A DNA stretch of 64,000 nucleotides, from assembly GCA_037501455.1 (NCBI GenBank), contig CM074861.1, forward strand, positions 93,845,001 through 93,909,000, written 5' to 3'. The notes beneath the pieces are model-generated. The model was given only the letters and a program-made list of their open reading frames with translations, made no database searches and had not been told where the DNA came from. The position numbers and the translations under genes are program-made. This stretch comes from Lantana camara (taxonomy: Eukaryota; Streptophyta; Magnoliopsida; Lamiales; Verbenaceae). Position 1 is the stretch's first letter, and each line of letters begins with the position of its first letter. Positions 19,997-33,455 of the stretch are shown in pieces.

Positions 19997-20861
19997 AAAA
20001 ACCAATTGTTTGTATAGGACTTATAAAAGAACTCCATTTTTATTTTTGAGGGGTCAAAGCAACCCATAGGAACCAAGAAAGTGACTAAAAAAACACATTA
20101 AATTGACAGTTCAAACCTAATAGCATATCTTGAAGGTGGGTGAACAGTGCTCAACTATACCCAGATTCTATTGCTACAATACTCGACATAAAAAATGATA
20201 ATAAATGAAATCAATAATGCAAGTCTAAGTGCCAATCACAACCAACAGCAAAAGGTAGATGAAATACAGGCATTCCTGATGGTCTGTATGCCTCTGTTAG
20301 TGGTGCACCATTACCTGTTATATTCCTGCACCAAACTTCACCACCATTATTGCATTTACATCACATTTATGCAAACAGTTTTGCACAGTAATCAGATGGA
20401 GGAAGCAAACTAATCCTGCCAAATTTCAAGAAAGAATGTTTGGTAGGAAGGCAAAGTTTAAAAAGCAGAGCTATGACAATGAAATTACATTGTGACCCCT
20501 TCAGACAAAAGGAAAGTCAACAACTGATGGAGCACTACAATCCAAATAGCAAGACTATTACATGACAGCACAAGTGATTTATCCTAAAAGAATATATCCA
20601 GTTAGTTTTGCTGGGATCACATGGAGATGGTACAGTGGAGGAGACCCAAAGAGAAAACAATGAGAAAGACAAAGTGTACAGATTCAAGGTCCATGATACA
20701 GATGTCAACTGCAGCCCAAATACAGCATCGATTTGCAATATCTTTGTTTAAGTGGAGACGATACTACTGAATCTTCCGATACGAAGATAAGAAAATTTGC
20801 CACAGTAAAGTGGCGCGAAGATATGAAGAAAACAAGTGCACCCTTCTGATGTTTTTACCGA
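19997..20861. other. 3' flank of the HSD-reticulon gene
   Basis: Contains the downstream region of the minus-strand gene. No other gene seen. Confidence 0.5.
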
Positions 20862-23800
20862 CTATTGTTGTTTCTTTGAGCTGGAGGTCTTTCCAGTAAC
20901 ATTAGACTTCATTTTGCACGCGAATGAGCGGAGTTTTAGGACAAGATTATCTATCTCTTCTTCTTTTTTCTCGTATACAACAAATGACACGAAGGTGATG
21001 GGTAATCCTGTGAAATACGAATAAAATAGCAATTTATTGTCGGCTGATTTGAATATCTAAGGATAGAAAGTATAATAGCCATGACACACATGCAACATGG
21101 CACGTACCTATCACAAAAACACTATGTAGGGAAAACGCTCCAAGGATGCTTAGAACCAATAGAGTGAGGACAACCTGTTTCATGAGCAAATAAAAGATGC
21201 ACAAATTACTATAGTTGATAGGATTCAAAGACAGAAAATGTGATTTGATAAGAGATTCGCAGTTCTAGACCACAAAGTAAGATTTCCAGCAACTACAATT
21301 ATTGTTTCCTAATCTCATGTTTTGGGAAATGACTAGCAACTTATCTTTGTTAGTGCTCTACAAGCAATTTATGAATCATAAGAGTGGGTTTTACACGGGT
21401 TTCACAAAAATGTGGTGTTTGGGTATTTGTTCACTAGTTAACCAAAGACACAAGCCAGGAAGGCACAACTCAAGAATGGCAACGCAATAATTATTTTCAA
21501 CATCAAAATGTCAGGTAATTTTGTTTCCTCTCCTAAACCTGTGACTTTTTTAGTTTGAAAGTTCAATTTTGGGCTTAAAAGAGACGGTTGACACCATGCA
21601 AAGGAAAATTTCCAAGTCAAATTCTTGTACTATCCGTAGATGTAAAAGACATACGTCTTAGTTGGGAAGAGTGGGGGAATAATATACACTACACATACAC
21701 ATTGGACTTAAATCGATTTTGGCCTGCAGACGACTTACTGACGGAAACAACTCAGCAGTCTGAAGAGAGACTTGACTTTAAGTAGAAGAGAAAATGGAAA
21801 ACCACATAAAACTTGTTATATGTTTCTCAAACTGATACCATATCAAAACTCCAAAATTAAAATTACCTTGAGAAAAAGCATAGAATCATTTCCTTTACAT
21901 AGTGACTTTAAATCACTAACCACAGAATTCCACCAAGATGTCACTGACACAGCAGCATGGTTAGACGCAGCTTCTGAGACATGGAATTTGGACTGGGGAA
22001 TTTTTTCAATTTTATATCCGAATCTGCACCAACACACAATCCACGGTCAACACTCGTACCACTCCTTCTAAGCATATCTGCCCTGGGCTTATGAAGTTAT
22101 GAAGGATGCTCCCTATTTCAGGAAGCAGATTTGTGATAACATATATTATTATTGTAGTGCTCACCTAGGTAAACTCTATGAAGGATGATCATTTATAAAC
22201 AATTCTATAAATAACACAGATTGGTAAGTATACATTTTCTGAGGCAGTCTTCCATGGATGTAAAGGAAGACTGATGCCACTAATAGAAGCTTGGAGACTG
22301 CAGTAATGATTGTACTCCCAGTTGCTACAAAATTGAAGTAAATTGCAGCCAAGAACAACAATACAGTGAGTGTCTGCTTTTTGTCCCTCCACAATAGTGT
22401 GTCAGCAACTGCATGTTTCATTGTACCATTTATTAGAGTACATCACAGGTTGAATTCCAGATAGTCATGTAATGTAACTGCTAATTGCATTACATAAGTG
22501 ATGTATTGATAATCAAACTGAAACATGTTCATATGAGGACGACTGATTTATCAGGAAAAGCAAGATAAGATATAGACAAATTATTATTTTTAAACCAGTA
22601 CCAAACTAATATAGATAAGAAGATAATAGACACTGTTAGGTCCTGATTCCACATGCGCACTGGTTCAAATACAATCCACATGGTTAAATATCAAATTTGC
22701 TTAAGAAGGATAGCAGATCATAAACCCTTAAAACATGTTGCAATCAACTCCATTAAGACGAGTAACGTTCTATTGGAAAGAAAAGATGCATACCTTTTCC
22801 ACTACCAAGAAATAATTCTGCTTTAGATGGCCCATCCCTTTTGGTGCGAACATCAGCTCTCAAGTGTGGGTAAGATTCAATAGTTTTTCTAAGGCCCTCC
22901 TGCGGATAAAGCATCATTGAGGAAAATCATCAACATGATTAATCATATGAGAACTGAAATATCTTCTGAGCCACATTTGACGTCATTCCACAGAAACAAC
23001 ATCTATTTGTGTCGTGAGCTCCACAAAATTACAGTGTATCACAGCAACATCTATCAAGTCAACTGTCTTAACACATTAGATGAGTTTTAAGTAACTAACT
23101 ACTGGACTGAAATAACAGAACTCCTCTTAATAACCCATCGATATCAAAATATTTCTAGCAAGAGAGGTACAGCATGTGTATACCTCAAGGGGAACGATAG
23201 GTGTGTAGCCAAGAAGTTCATTTGCTTTCGAACATTTAAAGGTTCTGCTGCGAGAAAGAAGTCGGATTCTTGAAGGTGTCAACTGCGGCACCTTCATCCC
23301 ATAAGGGGCTAATAGTTTGTATATGGTCTCCACCAAATGAGCAATTGGCATCATAACATAGGCAGGAATCTTAATTTTTGGCCTGCATACTACACAAGAT
23401 CAGAAATAAAGATAACATACACTCTTTATAACATAAACCTCTAAGAAAAACAATCCTCTAAATCAAAATAGAGTATTCGAGAACAGGGTCAGAGAGCCTA
23501 AGGATATGTAGCTCCCAGAAAATTTGATAGGTACTAGCAGACCACAGGGGAACAGGTGCAATGCATATATTAGAACGATAAATTACAGGTATAACAAATT
23601 GAGCTAGAGTGAAGCTTTCGTAATGATATAACAAATGGAAAAAAGATGCACATTTACTGATTTTTCTTTTGGGTGGGGGTTGGGGGTAGGGGGAAGGAGG
23701 CACCTGTACTTTCAAATAAATAAAGGAAGGCCATGAACGGAATAATACCTCTCATAGCCAAGGCCTTCCAGAATGAGAGACATAAATTCCCAAAATTTGA

Positions 23801-26652
23801 TTGGTTCCATATTGGTGATGAAGTAGGCCTGCAAGCATGATTTGCAGTTAAAACCATGTTATTGTGGCTTCGGACAGGTAAGAAATCTACTTATGTGCAT
23901 GCCCTATTTCTAGGCCTACAAACGTAATGACCAGATTAAGATGGGATGAAATGTATACAAATTTTGAATTATACGTTAGGCCAGAGGATATAGAAAACAG
24001 AATGACCATATTCAGTGTTTCTAAAAGGAGTTCAAGTATCTTCTTCTTTGAATTGGGATATAATTAAAACCTCATCATTCAAAAAGTTGGACAATTTGCA
24101 GTATATTGAACTCGATACACATGAAAACAGAAGCCATAGTAGCAGAGATAAGATAGACATACAGACAGGACAATGGCAGTAAGAAAAAAGGATCTGTGTT
24201 GTGGGATAAAGGAGTGCACATGTGAAGCATTAAATGTAGTATAAAGTACTAATCTTTTCTTTTATGACCAGCTTCACGTGTTTTCTCATTATTAAAGAAG
24301 CTAAGTTTACAGCATGAGTTTTCAATTCTGTAAAGAACTTCAGAAGCTTTCACCATTGTGCAATAATATGTGTGGATAGAAATAACTAAAATGGAGGCCA
24401 GAACCTTTATTGACTACAGCACTCTGTGGTTGACATACTGACATATAACATATTGCACTATCATTTGGGAATTACAGAGTTGGTGTGAAAAAGAAAATGC
24501 TACCTGTCCAGCAGCCTTTTCTGCTACTGTCCCGTCAGATGCCAGAGCTCGCTCTGCACATACGTGAGCATGAGCAACATTCTCAACATATGTGAAATCA
24601 TACATGTTGTTGCCATCTCCAATGATAAACTGGAAATTCCACAATAGCACATTAGAATACTTACCAAAAGCTTTCAAATATGACAGATAAAAGGAGTAAA
24701 ATGTGTTCCCCAAAACATAAATCCCTTCATACGAGAAGGAACCTAGCGTGTTCCTTAAGAGCATTATGTGTTAGTATATGTAACTAGTATTTAGTCTTAT
24801 CTAATATTTGGTTTTATCTATTTATAACTACCTTTTAGTTTTATCTATAGATTTGAATAGGATAACTACCATTGTAAATAGAATATATATGTATGCAGTC
24901 TGTATCTTTTTGTTAACAGAGAATATACAGAATATTGGTTCTCTTCATTACGATTACTTTCTCTGCATATCCATTATTTCAACATTAGGTACTATTATTT
25001 TTGTGATCATTCATAAATATATGTTAACAGAAGCTGGAATACCTCCAGTTGAAAAAAGTTCCAAATAAAAAATTAAGCATGAGCAAGCCAAATCTTAATA
25101 ATTACCTTCGATTTGCCAGCCCTTGCGGCAGCAATCAATGATGGAACAAGTAACTTATCACCAGGGCCAAATATGCTGCTGGGCCGGATGCAGCATGTTA
25201 GGAGCCCGTTTAAACCATTTGCCTTGATAACTAAGACCTCTCCTTCAGCTTTTGTAGCAGAGTATGAATCATTGTGCTGTGAAGGATAACCAAGACAAGA
25301 TAAATGGATTAAGACACTGGAGGATGAGATGGGAAATTCGAAACGAGAAGACACATTCAATAACTTAAATACAATTTTTGTAAAAAATCTAATCAAAACT
25401 GACAAGTTAACATTACTATCCTCAACAGTTCCATACTAGCTCTTATAATAAATATAAGATGAAGTCAAAACATTCAATACCTTAGCAGGATACGTCAATG
25501 TTTCCTCTCCATTTATTATTCCATGAACACCATCAAAGACCACACTTGGGGAGCTTGTATATACCAGTCGTTTTACTTTCAGCTCAACACATGCATCAAT
25601 TACATTCTGAGTTCCTGCAAGTCATATTTACTACATAGTAATCAAAAGAACAAAAAACGGCTGGTCTACGAAATTTAGGAACGCGCACAAAAAGGAACAG
25701 TCATCTTGCTCAGATCTAGCCGGTCCAAAACTAACCTTGTACATTTACAGAATAATGCAGCTGATGGTTATTAATGGAGGAATCAGGAGCAGCCATGTGA
25801 AAGACAACCTCAGCGCCTTGGAAAGCTGCAATGCCAAAAGGTGAAACAGTATGTTGATATCGAGAAAAAAGCTACAATAAACTTCACTATTAAATCGAAA
25901 GTATTTTAGACCCCGATCATTAGTTATTTTGGGACCCAAAAACTACCATGTATGTCAAAATTGGGAACAATGTCATCACCAGAAAAGCTGGTTTGAGCTC
26001 AATTATTAACTTATCAAACAAACAAACGTCATTCACTGTTCACCAAGATTTCTATTTCAATTACAACCTTGACCAGACGACGAGCTGATACACTATTAAA
26101 CACTAGGAAAATTTTAAAACAACTGGAGCTAGAATATCAATTCATGTTCTGTTAATTAAAGCTCACGCAAAAATTACATTAAATCATTAAACCAAACTCA
26201 AACATCATGTTTGATAATCAAACAAATGTCATCACTAACTTCAACTATGCCCCCGCGGGCCAACAAGAGTCTGAAAATTCTTACCCAATGCATGCAAGAG
26301 AAGCAAACCCATATCAACTATACCAGCAAAATATGCTAAACCCCATCATTTAAAGGAAGCACGGAAAAAATAGAAGAAGAAATTAACCCTCATCTACACA
26401 GTAAAACGCCGGAAATAAACCTTTGATCACTTGCAATTTATGGCGAAGATCCGCGGACACATATTGCGCGCGGCCCGACTTAAGAGCTGCGCCAAGAAGG
26501 CCATTCTCCTCGTCCGGGTCTAGCTTGATGGCGGGACCCAAATCCGCGACACGCACAGAAAACATGTCGTATTTGATGAGCATCATCACCAGATGCCTCG
26601 CCGCAAATCCTCTGCCGCCTGTCACCACGCACCACCTCTCTTCCCCACTCAT
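20862..26652 (-). CDS. 3-beta-hydroxysteroid dehydrogenase/C4-decarboxylase with C-terminal reticulon domain
   Basis: Exons, 5' to 3': 26652-26421, 25825-25736, 25614-25481, 25276-25106, 24629-24504, 23828-23749, 23382-23184, 22899-22794, 22408-22234, 22023-21867, 21174-21108, 21007-20862. They total 1683 bases, 560 aa; all borders GT-AG. The N-terminal SDR part has the NAD-binding CVVTGGRGFAARHLV and catalytic Tyr157-x3-Lys161 (SYSATKAEGE), as in sterol-4alpha-carboxylate 3-dehydrogenases, which remove C4 methyl groups in sterol synthesis at the ER. From about residue 380 a reticulon domain starts (VADTLLWRDKKQ) with two long hydrophobic hairpins, which shape ER tubules. The last four residues, KKQQ, form a KKxx ER-retrieval signal. 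Length and fusion match the Arabidopsis 3betaHSD/D2 (RTN19/RTN20) group, about 560 aa. Confidence 0.92.
24769..25029. repeat. Possible copia-type solo LTR in an intron of the HSD gene
   Basis: The 261-bp stretch begins TGTTAGTATATGTAAC and ends ATATATGTTAACA (TGTTA/TAACA ends) and is more T-rich than the intron around it. No 5-bp duplication is seen at the borders (TTATG, GAAGC), so it stays tentative. Confidence 0.35.
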
Positions 26653-27559
26653 TTTCACCGCCGTAGAGTGTTTTCCGGCCGTCTAAACCGCGAAGCTTTA
26701 TCAGCCAGAAAATAGCAGGCACAAGCTGCCAACTGCGGATATCGTCAATTAAAGCGATGTTCGATTAGCCGATTACCAAACTGGGCAGCTAATTACGATC
26801 AGATTAAGACGAAAATTACGAGGGTTCTTGAGATTTAACCTGGATCTTGGACACAGCTCTGACACTCTAGTGAGAGAAACTGTGGCATTTCATGGAACGA
26901 ATCTTCAAAATTAGTTATTCATAAATAATAAATAAAATAATTGAGATAATTATTTTTAATTTTATTAGGATTAATTTCATATGGACCATTCTGAGTTACG
27001 TTTATTACAGGTTGATCTCCTATAATTTGATATATTACAGATACATTCCTTACTTATGCCAAGATAAGATATTTTGAATTGAACCAACTCCAAAGTCATT
27101 GGGTTTTCGGTTTTATCCGAATATTTATGAATCAAATCAAATCGAACTTTTTATTTTTTTTTATTGGTTGAGCTCTAACATATTCTACTTGAAGGTTTGT
27201 TCGTTTGATAGTTTAAATTTGATTCGATTCGATTTTAAGGTCGAGTTCGGTTCAAATCTTGACTTGGTTTGACTTTAACTCGAACCTTTTGAATTTGAAC
27301 TCCAATCTTAGCTGTTCCGGCTCGGTCGGCTCGCAAATCGGCTGAGTTCGTAAATATTCCTGGTTTGACATGTAACATATATGAGTGTATTTGTAATATT
27401 TCAAACTATGGGGAGCTTATTTATAATAAACCTAATTTAAATGGGTCCAGATGAAATTAAACTTTGCTATTTTTTTTTGCCAATTTCCCTCCATTCGCCC
27501 TTCTCAAATTTGAAACAAATACTCTACAAAAATGACGTATCATCTTTCCCAAGAACACC
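26653..27559. promoter_or_regulatory. Divergent intergenic region (HSD-reticulon / SNM1-like)
   Basis: About 0.9 kb shared upstream region of two genes pointing away from each other. Most of its middle (about 26967-27432) looks like a degenerate foldback insertion: AATTTGATATATTACAGATACATTCC near the left end resembles the reverse complement of the right end. Single promoter elements cannot be assigned. Confidence 0.45.
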
Positions 27560-30500
27560 ATGTACACTCCTCCGAAGACCTCAACAATGGCTTCCAATCC
27601 TCCCGCAAAATCCAACATCAATTCCTCCTCCTCATCCTCGCAATTTCTAAGCACCAGATTCTCCATTTTAGACGACGCTGATTTGCAAGATTTCCCCTCT
27701 CCCTCTGTCTCCACAGCTTCCAGGGCCGGCTCGCTTCCGCCGCCGCTAAAACCGCAAAATTCTACAATCCGCCGCCCGTCCAAAATGCTGAGAAAGCAAA
27801 AACCCGTCAATCCCGGAAAGGAAAACTGTGTCTTTAATGATGCAGAGGCGGATTTGGGTTGTGGGTTGGATTCAATTGAACCAACGCTCGATTTGTTTAA
27901 ACCGAAAGGGGTTACTGATTATTTGCACAGTAATAATTCGATAGAGTCGAGATTGTTGAAGCCCTGTGGAGAAGAGAGGGGAAATGTTCGAGATGAAGAG
28001 TGTTTGGAGGGGAGCACTCAGCTGGATGAGTTACTCAAGCTGTGTGCCGACATGGACGAGCTGGAGAATGATGGTGAAACGGATGATTCGGAAGGGGAAT
28101 GTGAGGTTGTGATTTCTTGTCCGCTATGTGAAGTTGATATTTCGGCACTGAGTGATGATATGAGGCAGGCTCACACAAATGAGTGCCTCGACAGAGTGGA
28201 GGCGTCGACTGATGTAAGAACTTCACTTCACCTTTTACTTGTATAAGTTCATGCTGTTTTTTTCTGCATTATGACTTGGTATGTTTATATGTTCATGCCG
28301 ATTTCTGCATTATCCAGTTTTTTGATGTAATGAGCTGCACTGTGGATTATATCTAGGACCATCTATCCTAATTGTTTGCTCTGTCAGCTAACAAATAAAG
28401 GTTATAGTGAATTAGCTGAATCTGCATGTTAGTCGGAAAACATCTTCCGAATGGATCTTTTGACAAATACAAGTTGAGTTCAGTTTTCCCAAAATATTGA
28501 TTGAGAAATTGGATGTTAGCTTTGAAATTCGAATTCATAGTTGAACCTTCTTCCAACCCAATTAATGTCTTTACATAATTTTCTCGTTCAAGATTAAGCA
28601 TAATGTGTTTTCAGGTGTCCGTTAGGGATGAAAATACAGGAGGGTCCCGATGCCCAGGGCAAGTTGTTGACGGTTCTCCTCTTATATCTTCTAAGAAGGC
28701 TGTTGATGTATCTCCTGTGGCAGCATGGCTACAGAACTTGGGCCTTTCAAAATATGAAGAATTTTTTGTCCGCCAAGAGATCGACTGGGATACATTGCAG
28801 TGGCTAACAGAAGAGGTGCATTGTCTGTTTAAGATACCTAGTGCCACTTTGTGATACTTCTCCTTTAAAAACACGTCTTTTGGCACTTTCTGATGTTTGG
28901 AAGATTAATATCAGAAAGCGATCTACTTCGATTTAATGAATAAGTGCAATTGTTTTCTGGCAGGATTTATGTAGCATTGGCATTACAACACTTGGTCCAA
29001 GAAAAAAAATTCTTCATGCCCTTAAGGAGCTAAGAAATGATTCAACCAAGACAGCTGAACCAGAGAAAGACTTCTCAAAAAGTGTAGCTAATGAGACTAA
29101 ACAAGGAACAAACAAGTTGATAACTGATTTTTTTCCAGGCCATTTCTCTGCAAGAAAAAGAGGTAGTGTAACTACTAATGGGCAAAGTAGTGCTAAGAAA
29201 TCTCAGGCAAATTCTTCTAATAGGAGCACTGTAAGAAAAGATCGCGCCAGGAATGGAAAACAGAAAGATGTCCCTTTGTGGTGTTGCATAGCTGGAACAC
29301 CATTTCGAGTGGTAATTTTGCTCTTGACATAGTTAATAATGATATCTTCTCATATTTTGACTATCAGTTCTTTCCAACTCCTTGATCATGTGATGTTGAT
29401 AAACATATGTTGACATATATTTTCTTCCTTATTTGTCTGGCTATAAACTCGAACTCAAAATCTTGCCTCTTGAATATATTTTGGTACTCTCTCCCAGCTT
29501 TTTCAGAGTATCATGATTTATGATATTCTTTTACTTTTCCAGTGCTCACTGTTTTGGTATAGCCAAAGGTAGGTCGTTCTGTTCAAAATATGAAGCTAAT
29601 TCTAATACTTAATTTTCATATATTTGCAGGATGCATTTAAATATCTACGGAGAGATTGTTCTCATTGGTTTCTTACTCACTTCCATTTAGACCGTAAGTC
29701 ATTGATATAGTACCCGATAATAAATAGTATAAGAAATTGATTGCACGTATTTTTCTATCTATACTAAATTCCTCCTGCTGCATGTTTTGAAATCGAAACA
29801 CCATGCTATTCGTATGTTCATCCCCTTTCTTGCATTGTTTGCAGATTATCAAGGGCTTACCAGGTCCTTCAGTCATGGGACACTTTATTGTTCCTTAATT
29901 ACGGCTAAGCTTGTAAATTTGAAAATTGGAATCTCATGGGACAAAATTCAAGTTTTGCCACTAAACCAGAAAATCAATATTGCTGGAATTGATGTGACAT
30001 GCTTCTATGCAAATCACTGCCCTGGTGCGATCATTATCTTGTTTGAACCACCTAATGGTAAGGTGCGTACAAGCTCATTATTCATTAAGCTTTTCCACCT
30101 TTTGTCTGAGTTTTGGTGTCTCTAAAACTGATTCCTTTGTTTGCATTTCAGCCTGTTTTACACACTGGAGATTTTCGGTTTTGCACTGAAATGACAGAAC
30201 TGGCCATATTGCAAGCTTGTCGAATCCACACTCTCATCCTTGACACAACCTATTGTAATCCACAGGTAATAGATACTTAAACAAGTGCCCTCCTTAGTTA
30301 TTGTACAAACCAAACTGTTTTTGGCATGTTGAATTCTTATTGTAACTGACACTCTATTATTTACTCTGATCATGCATGTATGTTATCATTTGCTATTTCG
30401 TGATGCCCCTGAACGAATAACTGCTTCTTCTCTAATTGCAGTATGACTTTCCCAAACAAGATACTATCATACAGTTTGTCATTGATGCCATCCAAGCTGA

Positions 30501-31316
30501 AGCTTTTAACCCCAAGACACTGTTTCTGATTGGCAGCTATACCATTGGTAGTATCTATAGAAACCCTTTGCATTAAGTATCTATTACCCAAAAAAGTTGA
30601 GCTCTTTAAGAATTCGTAATTTTTCTTTTTATGTTTCACCTGTTTGAGGACAGGAAAAGAAAGGTTGTTTATAGAAGTTGCTAGAGCTTTGCACAAGAAA
30701 GTGTACGTTACAGCAGCAAAACTACGGATTTTGGAATGTCTAGGACTGCCAAAGGAAGACATGGAAAGGTTTACATCAAATGAACTGGAAAGCCATATTC
30801 ATGTTGTTCCTATGTGGACTATTGCTAGTTTCAAACGACTGAAGCATATGTCTACTCAATATTCGGTAACCGGAATCTATTCTCATATACTTTTATGATT
30901 TCACGCTAGCCATCCAGTTTCATTATTACTTGTTACTTTTCGTGCAGGGCCGATTTAGTCTGATGGTGGCTTTCTCACCTACCGGTTGGTCGTTTGGGAA
31001 GGGAAAGAAGTCTACCGGAAAAAGGTGGCAGCAAGGCACCATTATAAGGTACATATATTCCGTTTCAAACCCAATCCAAAACACGAAAACGTATACATTT
31101 CAATCTTGAAGGTTGCATCAAGTTACATAACATGCATCTCAGCTTGACAAATGATGATCATACTTGTCCAGGTACGAGGTACCATACAGTGAGCACAGCA
31201 GCTTTACTGAACTTAAGGATTGTGTGAAGTTCATTTCCCCAGCAGAGATAATTCCAAGTGTCAATAATCATGGCCCAGATTCTCAGAACTCCATGGTTTC
31301 CCAACTCTTGGCTTAG
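27560..31316 (+). CDS. SNM1/PSO2-type DNA cross-link repair nuclease with UBZ4 and SAM domains
   Basis: Exons: 27560-28213, 28615-28815, 28964-29311, 29630-29693, 29845-30062, 30152-30265, 30442-30547, 30654-30865, 30948-31048, 31172-31316. They total 2163 bases, 720 aa. A UBZ4 zinc finger has Cys187, Cys190, His205 and Cys209. A SAM domain lies at about 253-311 ([18 protein letters not shown]). The metallo-beta-lactamase core has H418-x-H420-x-D422-H423 (THFHLDHYQGL), HTGDFRF near 499-505 and LDTTYCNP. The beta-CASP region follows ([14 protein letters not shown]) with the DRMBL end ([10 protein letters not shown]). SNM1 enzymes are 5' exonucleases that process interstrand cross-links in the nucleus; UBZ4 binds ubiquitin at lesions. 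SAM plus SNM1 matches a plant-type architecture (like Arabidopsis At2g45700, about 720 aa). All metal ligands I can check are present, so it is probably active. Confidence 0.92.
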
Positions 31317-31433
31317 GTTGTCAAAAATGTGCAAGAAAACCTCTTATAGCTATACAGCCACAATTTCTTTGAAAGATTTTGAGTTGTATTTCTTGTAACA
31401 TACTTTCACGAAAGAGGAGTATTATTAAATATT

Positions 31434-31977
31434 GGGTTAATTACATTTTCCCAATCAAAGTATCGTGTTTTTTTTAGTTTGCTACCTCAACTTTCTAATT
31501 TTACTTATTGTTACTTGAAGTATGACAAGTATTGCACTTCAGTACCTAAAGTATTTTTCCAACAATCATGAACACTTTTCACCAAAAAAATGAATTTTTT
31601 AATCCTAGAATTTGATCTTAATTTGCATCTGTCCTAATTTTATCTTCATAAACTTATTTCTTGAGTGAAAAGTGTTATTAAATTACCCTTTTTTTACCAA
31701 AAAATAAATCTTTTAATTGTAGGATTTGATCTTAATTTGCATCCGTCCTAATTTTATCTCTATAAACTTATTTTTTTTGTTTGAAAAGTATTGATAAATT
31801 ACCTCTTGTTCTTAAGAAAAATATGTTAAAATAGTTGGAAAAATACTTCAGGTATTAAACTGCAATACTTATCATACTTCAGATAGCAATCGGTAACATT
31901 AAAAAGTTAAAGCAGCAAAGTGCACAAAAATGGATATTTTGGGTGAGAATATAATTATTCCTATTTAAATATTTTTT
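31434..31977. repeat. Probable foldback MITE
   Basis: The left end (GGGTTAATTACATTTTCCC, then a region with CTTGAAGTATGACAAGTATTG) is mirrored near the right end by CAATACTTATCATACTTCAG and GGTGAGAATATAATTATTCC. Internal 90-base segments with GAATTTGATCTTAATTTGCAT repeat at about 31610 and 31720. The target duplication is not clear. Confidence 0.55.
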
Positions 31978-33446
31978 ATAATAGCATAATTAATCAATCC
32001 TCGTACAGGATCGAATCTTTGCACCAATACATGTAATTGAGAATTAGGGCCTAACTTAATATAATTAATAATTAACCGTGGTTATTATTTCATGTGCTTC
32101 CAAGTTCCAACAACTTCTATTTTGTCCCTTTAATTTGAACACAATCCCAAAACACGCTAATTTTACCTTTTTACTTTTCTTTTCAAAACACTTTATTTTT
32201 ATGATTAATTAATTGGGCTAATTGTTATTCAATAACCGTTAGGGGGTCTGAATGCCGGCGTCAAGTCTTGGTGAATAAAGAAAATAACCAAAAATATTAA
32301 TAATAAAAATAAAAAGATTTGTGAGTCGATCGTTACACGGTGGTCAACAATTTTGCAATAACCTTTAATTAATTAGTTAATTAATATGAAATTAGATGAT
32401 GTTGATAGCAGTTAATCAATTATTTGTGAGAATTGTGCTTTCAGAAGTCAGCTTATTATTTTTGGATTTGACAATCTGCATGGTGCTTACGATGTAAAGG
32501 ACAATCTTAAACAATGTTTATACGTAGATTATTATATATGGTTGTCTTAATTTACAATTATAATATCATGAGGGAGACTAATGACTATGAGTTAATTACT
32601 TGTTTGAGTAGTTTAAAACCGTGTCCAATAATCCAAATTATGGACTTTCAATTCCTGAAATCTAAAGATTATATTAATGCTCAGTGTTATGTGTGTCTAT
32701 ATAATATGTATAGGCTATTAATATAATATAAGGTCCTCAAGATGGCAAGAGAAAGTGCATTTGAAAATACTATGTTCCTGTTTCTCCGTTGCTACAACCA
32801 TACCACGGATTTGGAAATACTACATGTTTTTTTTATATATTTGAATCGAGTCGGATAACTAAGGTGTAACCATTTTTTCGTTAGTGATAGTTGTGTACCC
32901 AAAATTGCTAACTGTGTCGGTTTTGTGGTGGAGTGTAGCTCCAGCAAATATATGGTTAATGCTATAAATGGATACTCAAAAATCTGATATTCGTTCGCAT
33001 TCGAATTCGTTTCAAGAAGATATTATTCGTATTCATTTAAAGATAATATTATTTGTATCCGATTATACACATCTAAATTATAAACAGATAAATATGCTAA
33101 TGAGACATTCAATCGATTTAAATATCTGTTGATATATCTATTATCCAATTTATCTGTATCTATAATAGTTTTATTAGGTGTTTAGTAAATTTCTCAGTAC
33201 ATTTATTAACGGAAAATTTTAGGCTTTAATAGTGAAACCATATGTTTATTTCAAACATTTATGAGGCGATAATATAAATAGCATATATTATGTTATTCAT
33301 AAAATTATTATATTTCAAATACCATATCTATAACTTCACTAAAAAGTGAATTTATTTTTTTTCTAAAATACATACATTCAAAATTATATAATTATTAAAT
33401 AACTTAGGTTATAAATGAGTAAATTTTGATTAAAAATCTAAAGTTC
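31978..33446. other. AT-rich intergenic sequence
   Basis: No gene, RNA or bordered element recognised. Confidence 0.5.
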
Positions 33447-33455
33447 TATAATTAA

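Noticed and set aside
24808..25068. 86-codon open frame inside an HSD intron
   Set aside because: Lies within AT-rich, LTR-like sequence and has no family signature.
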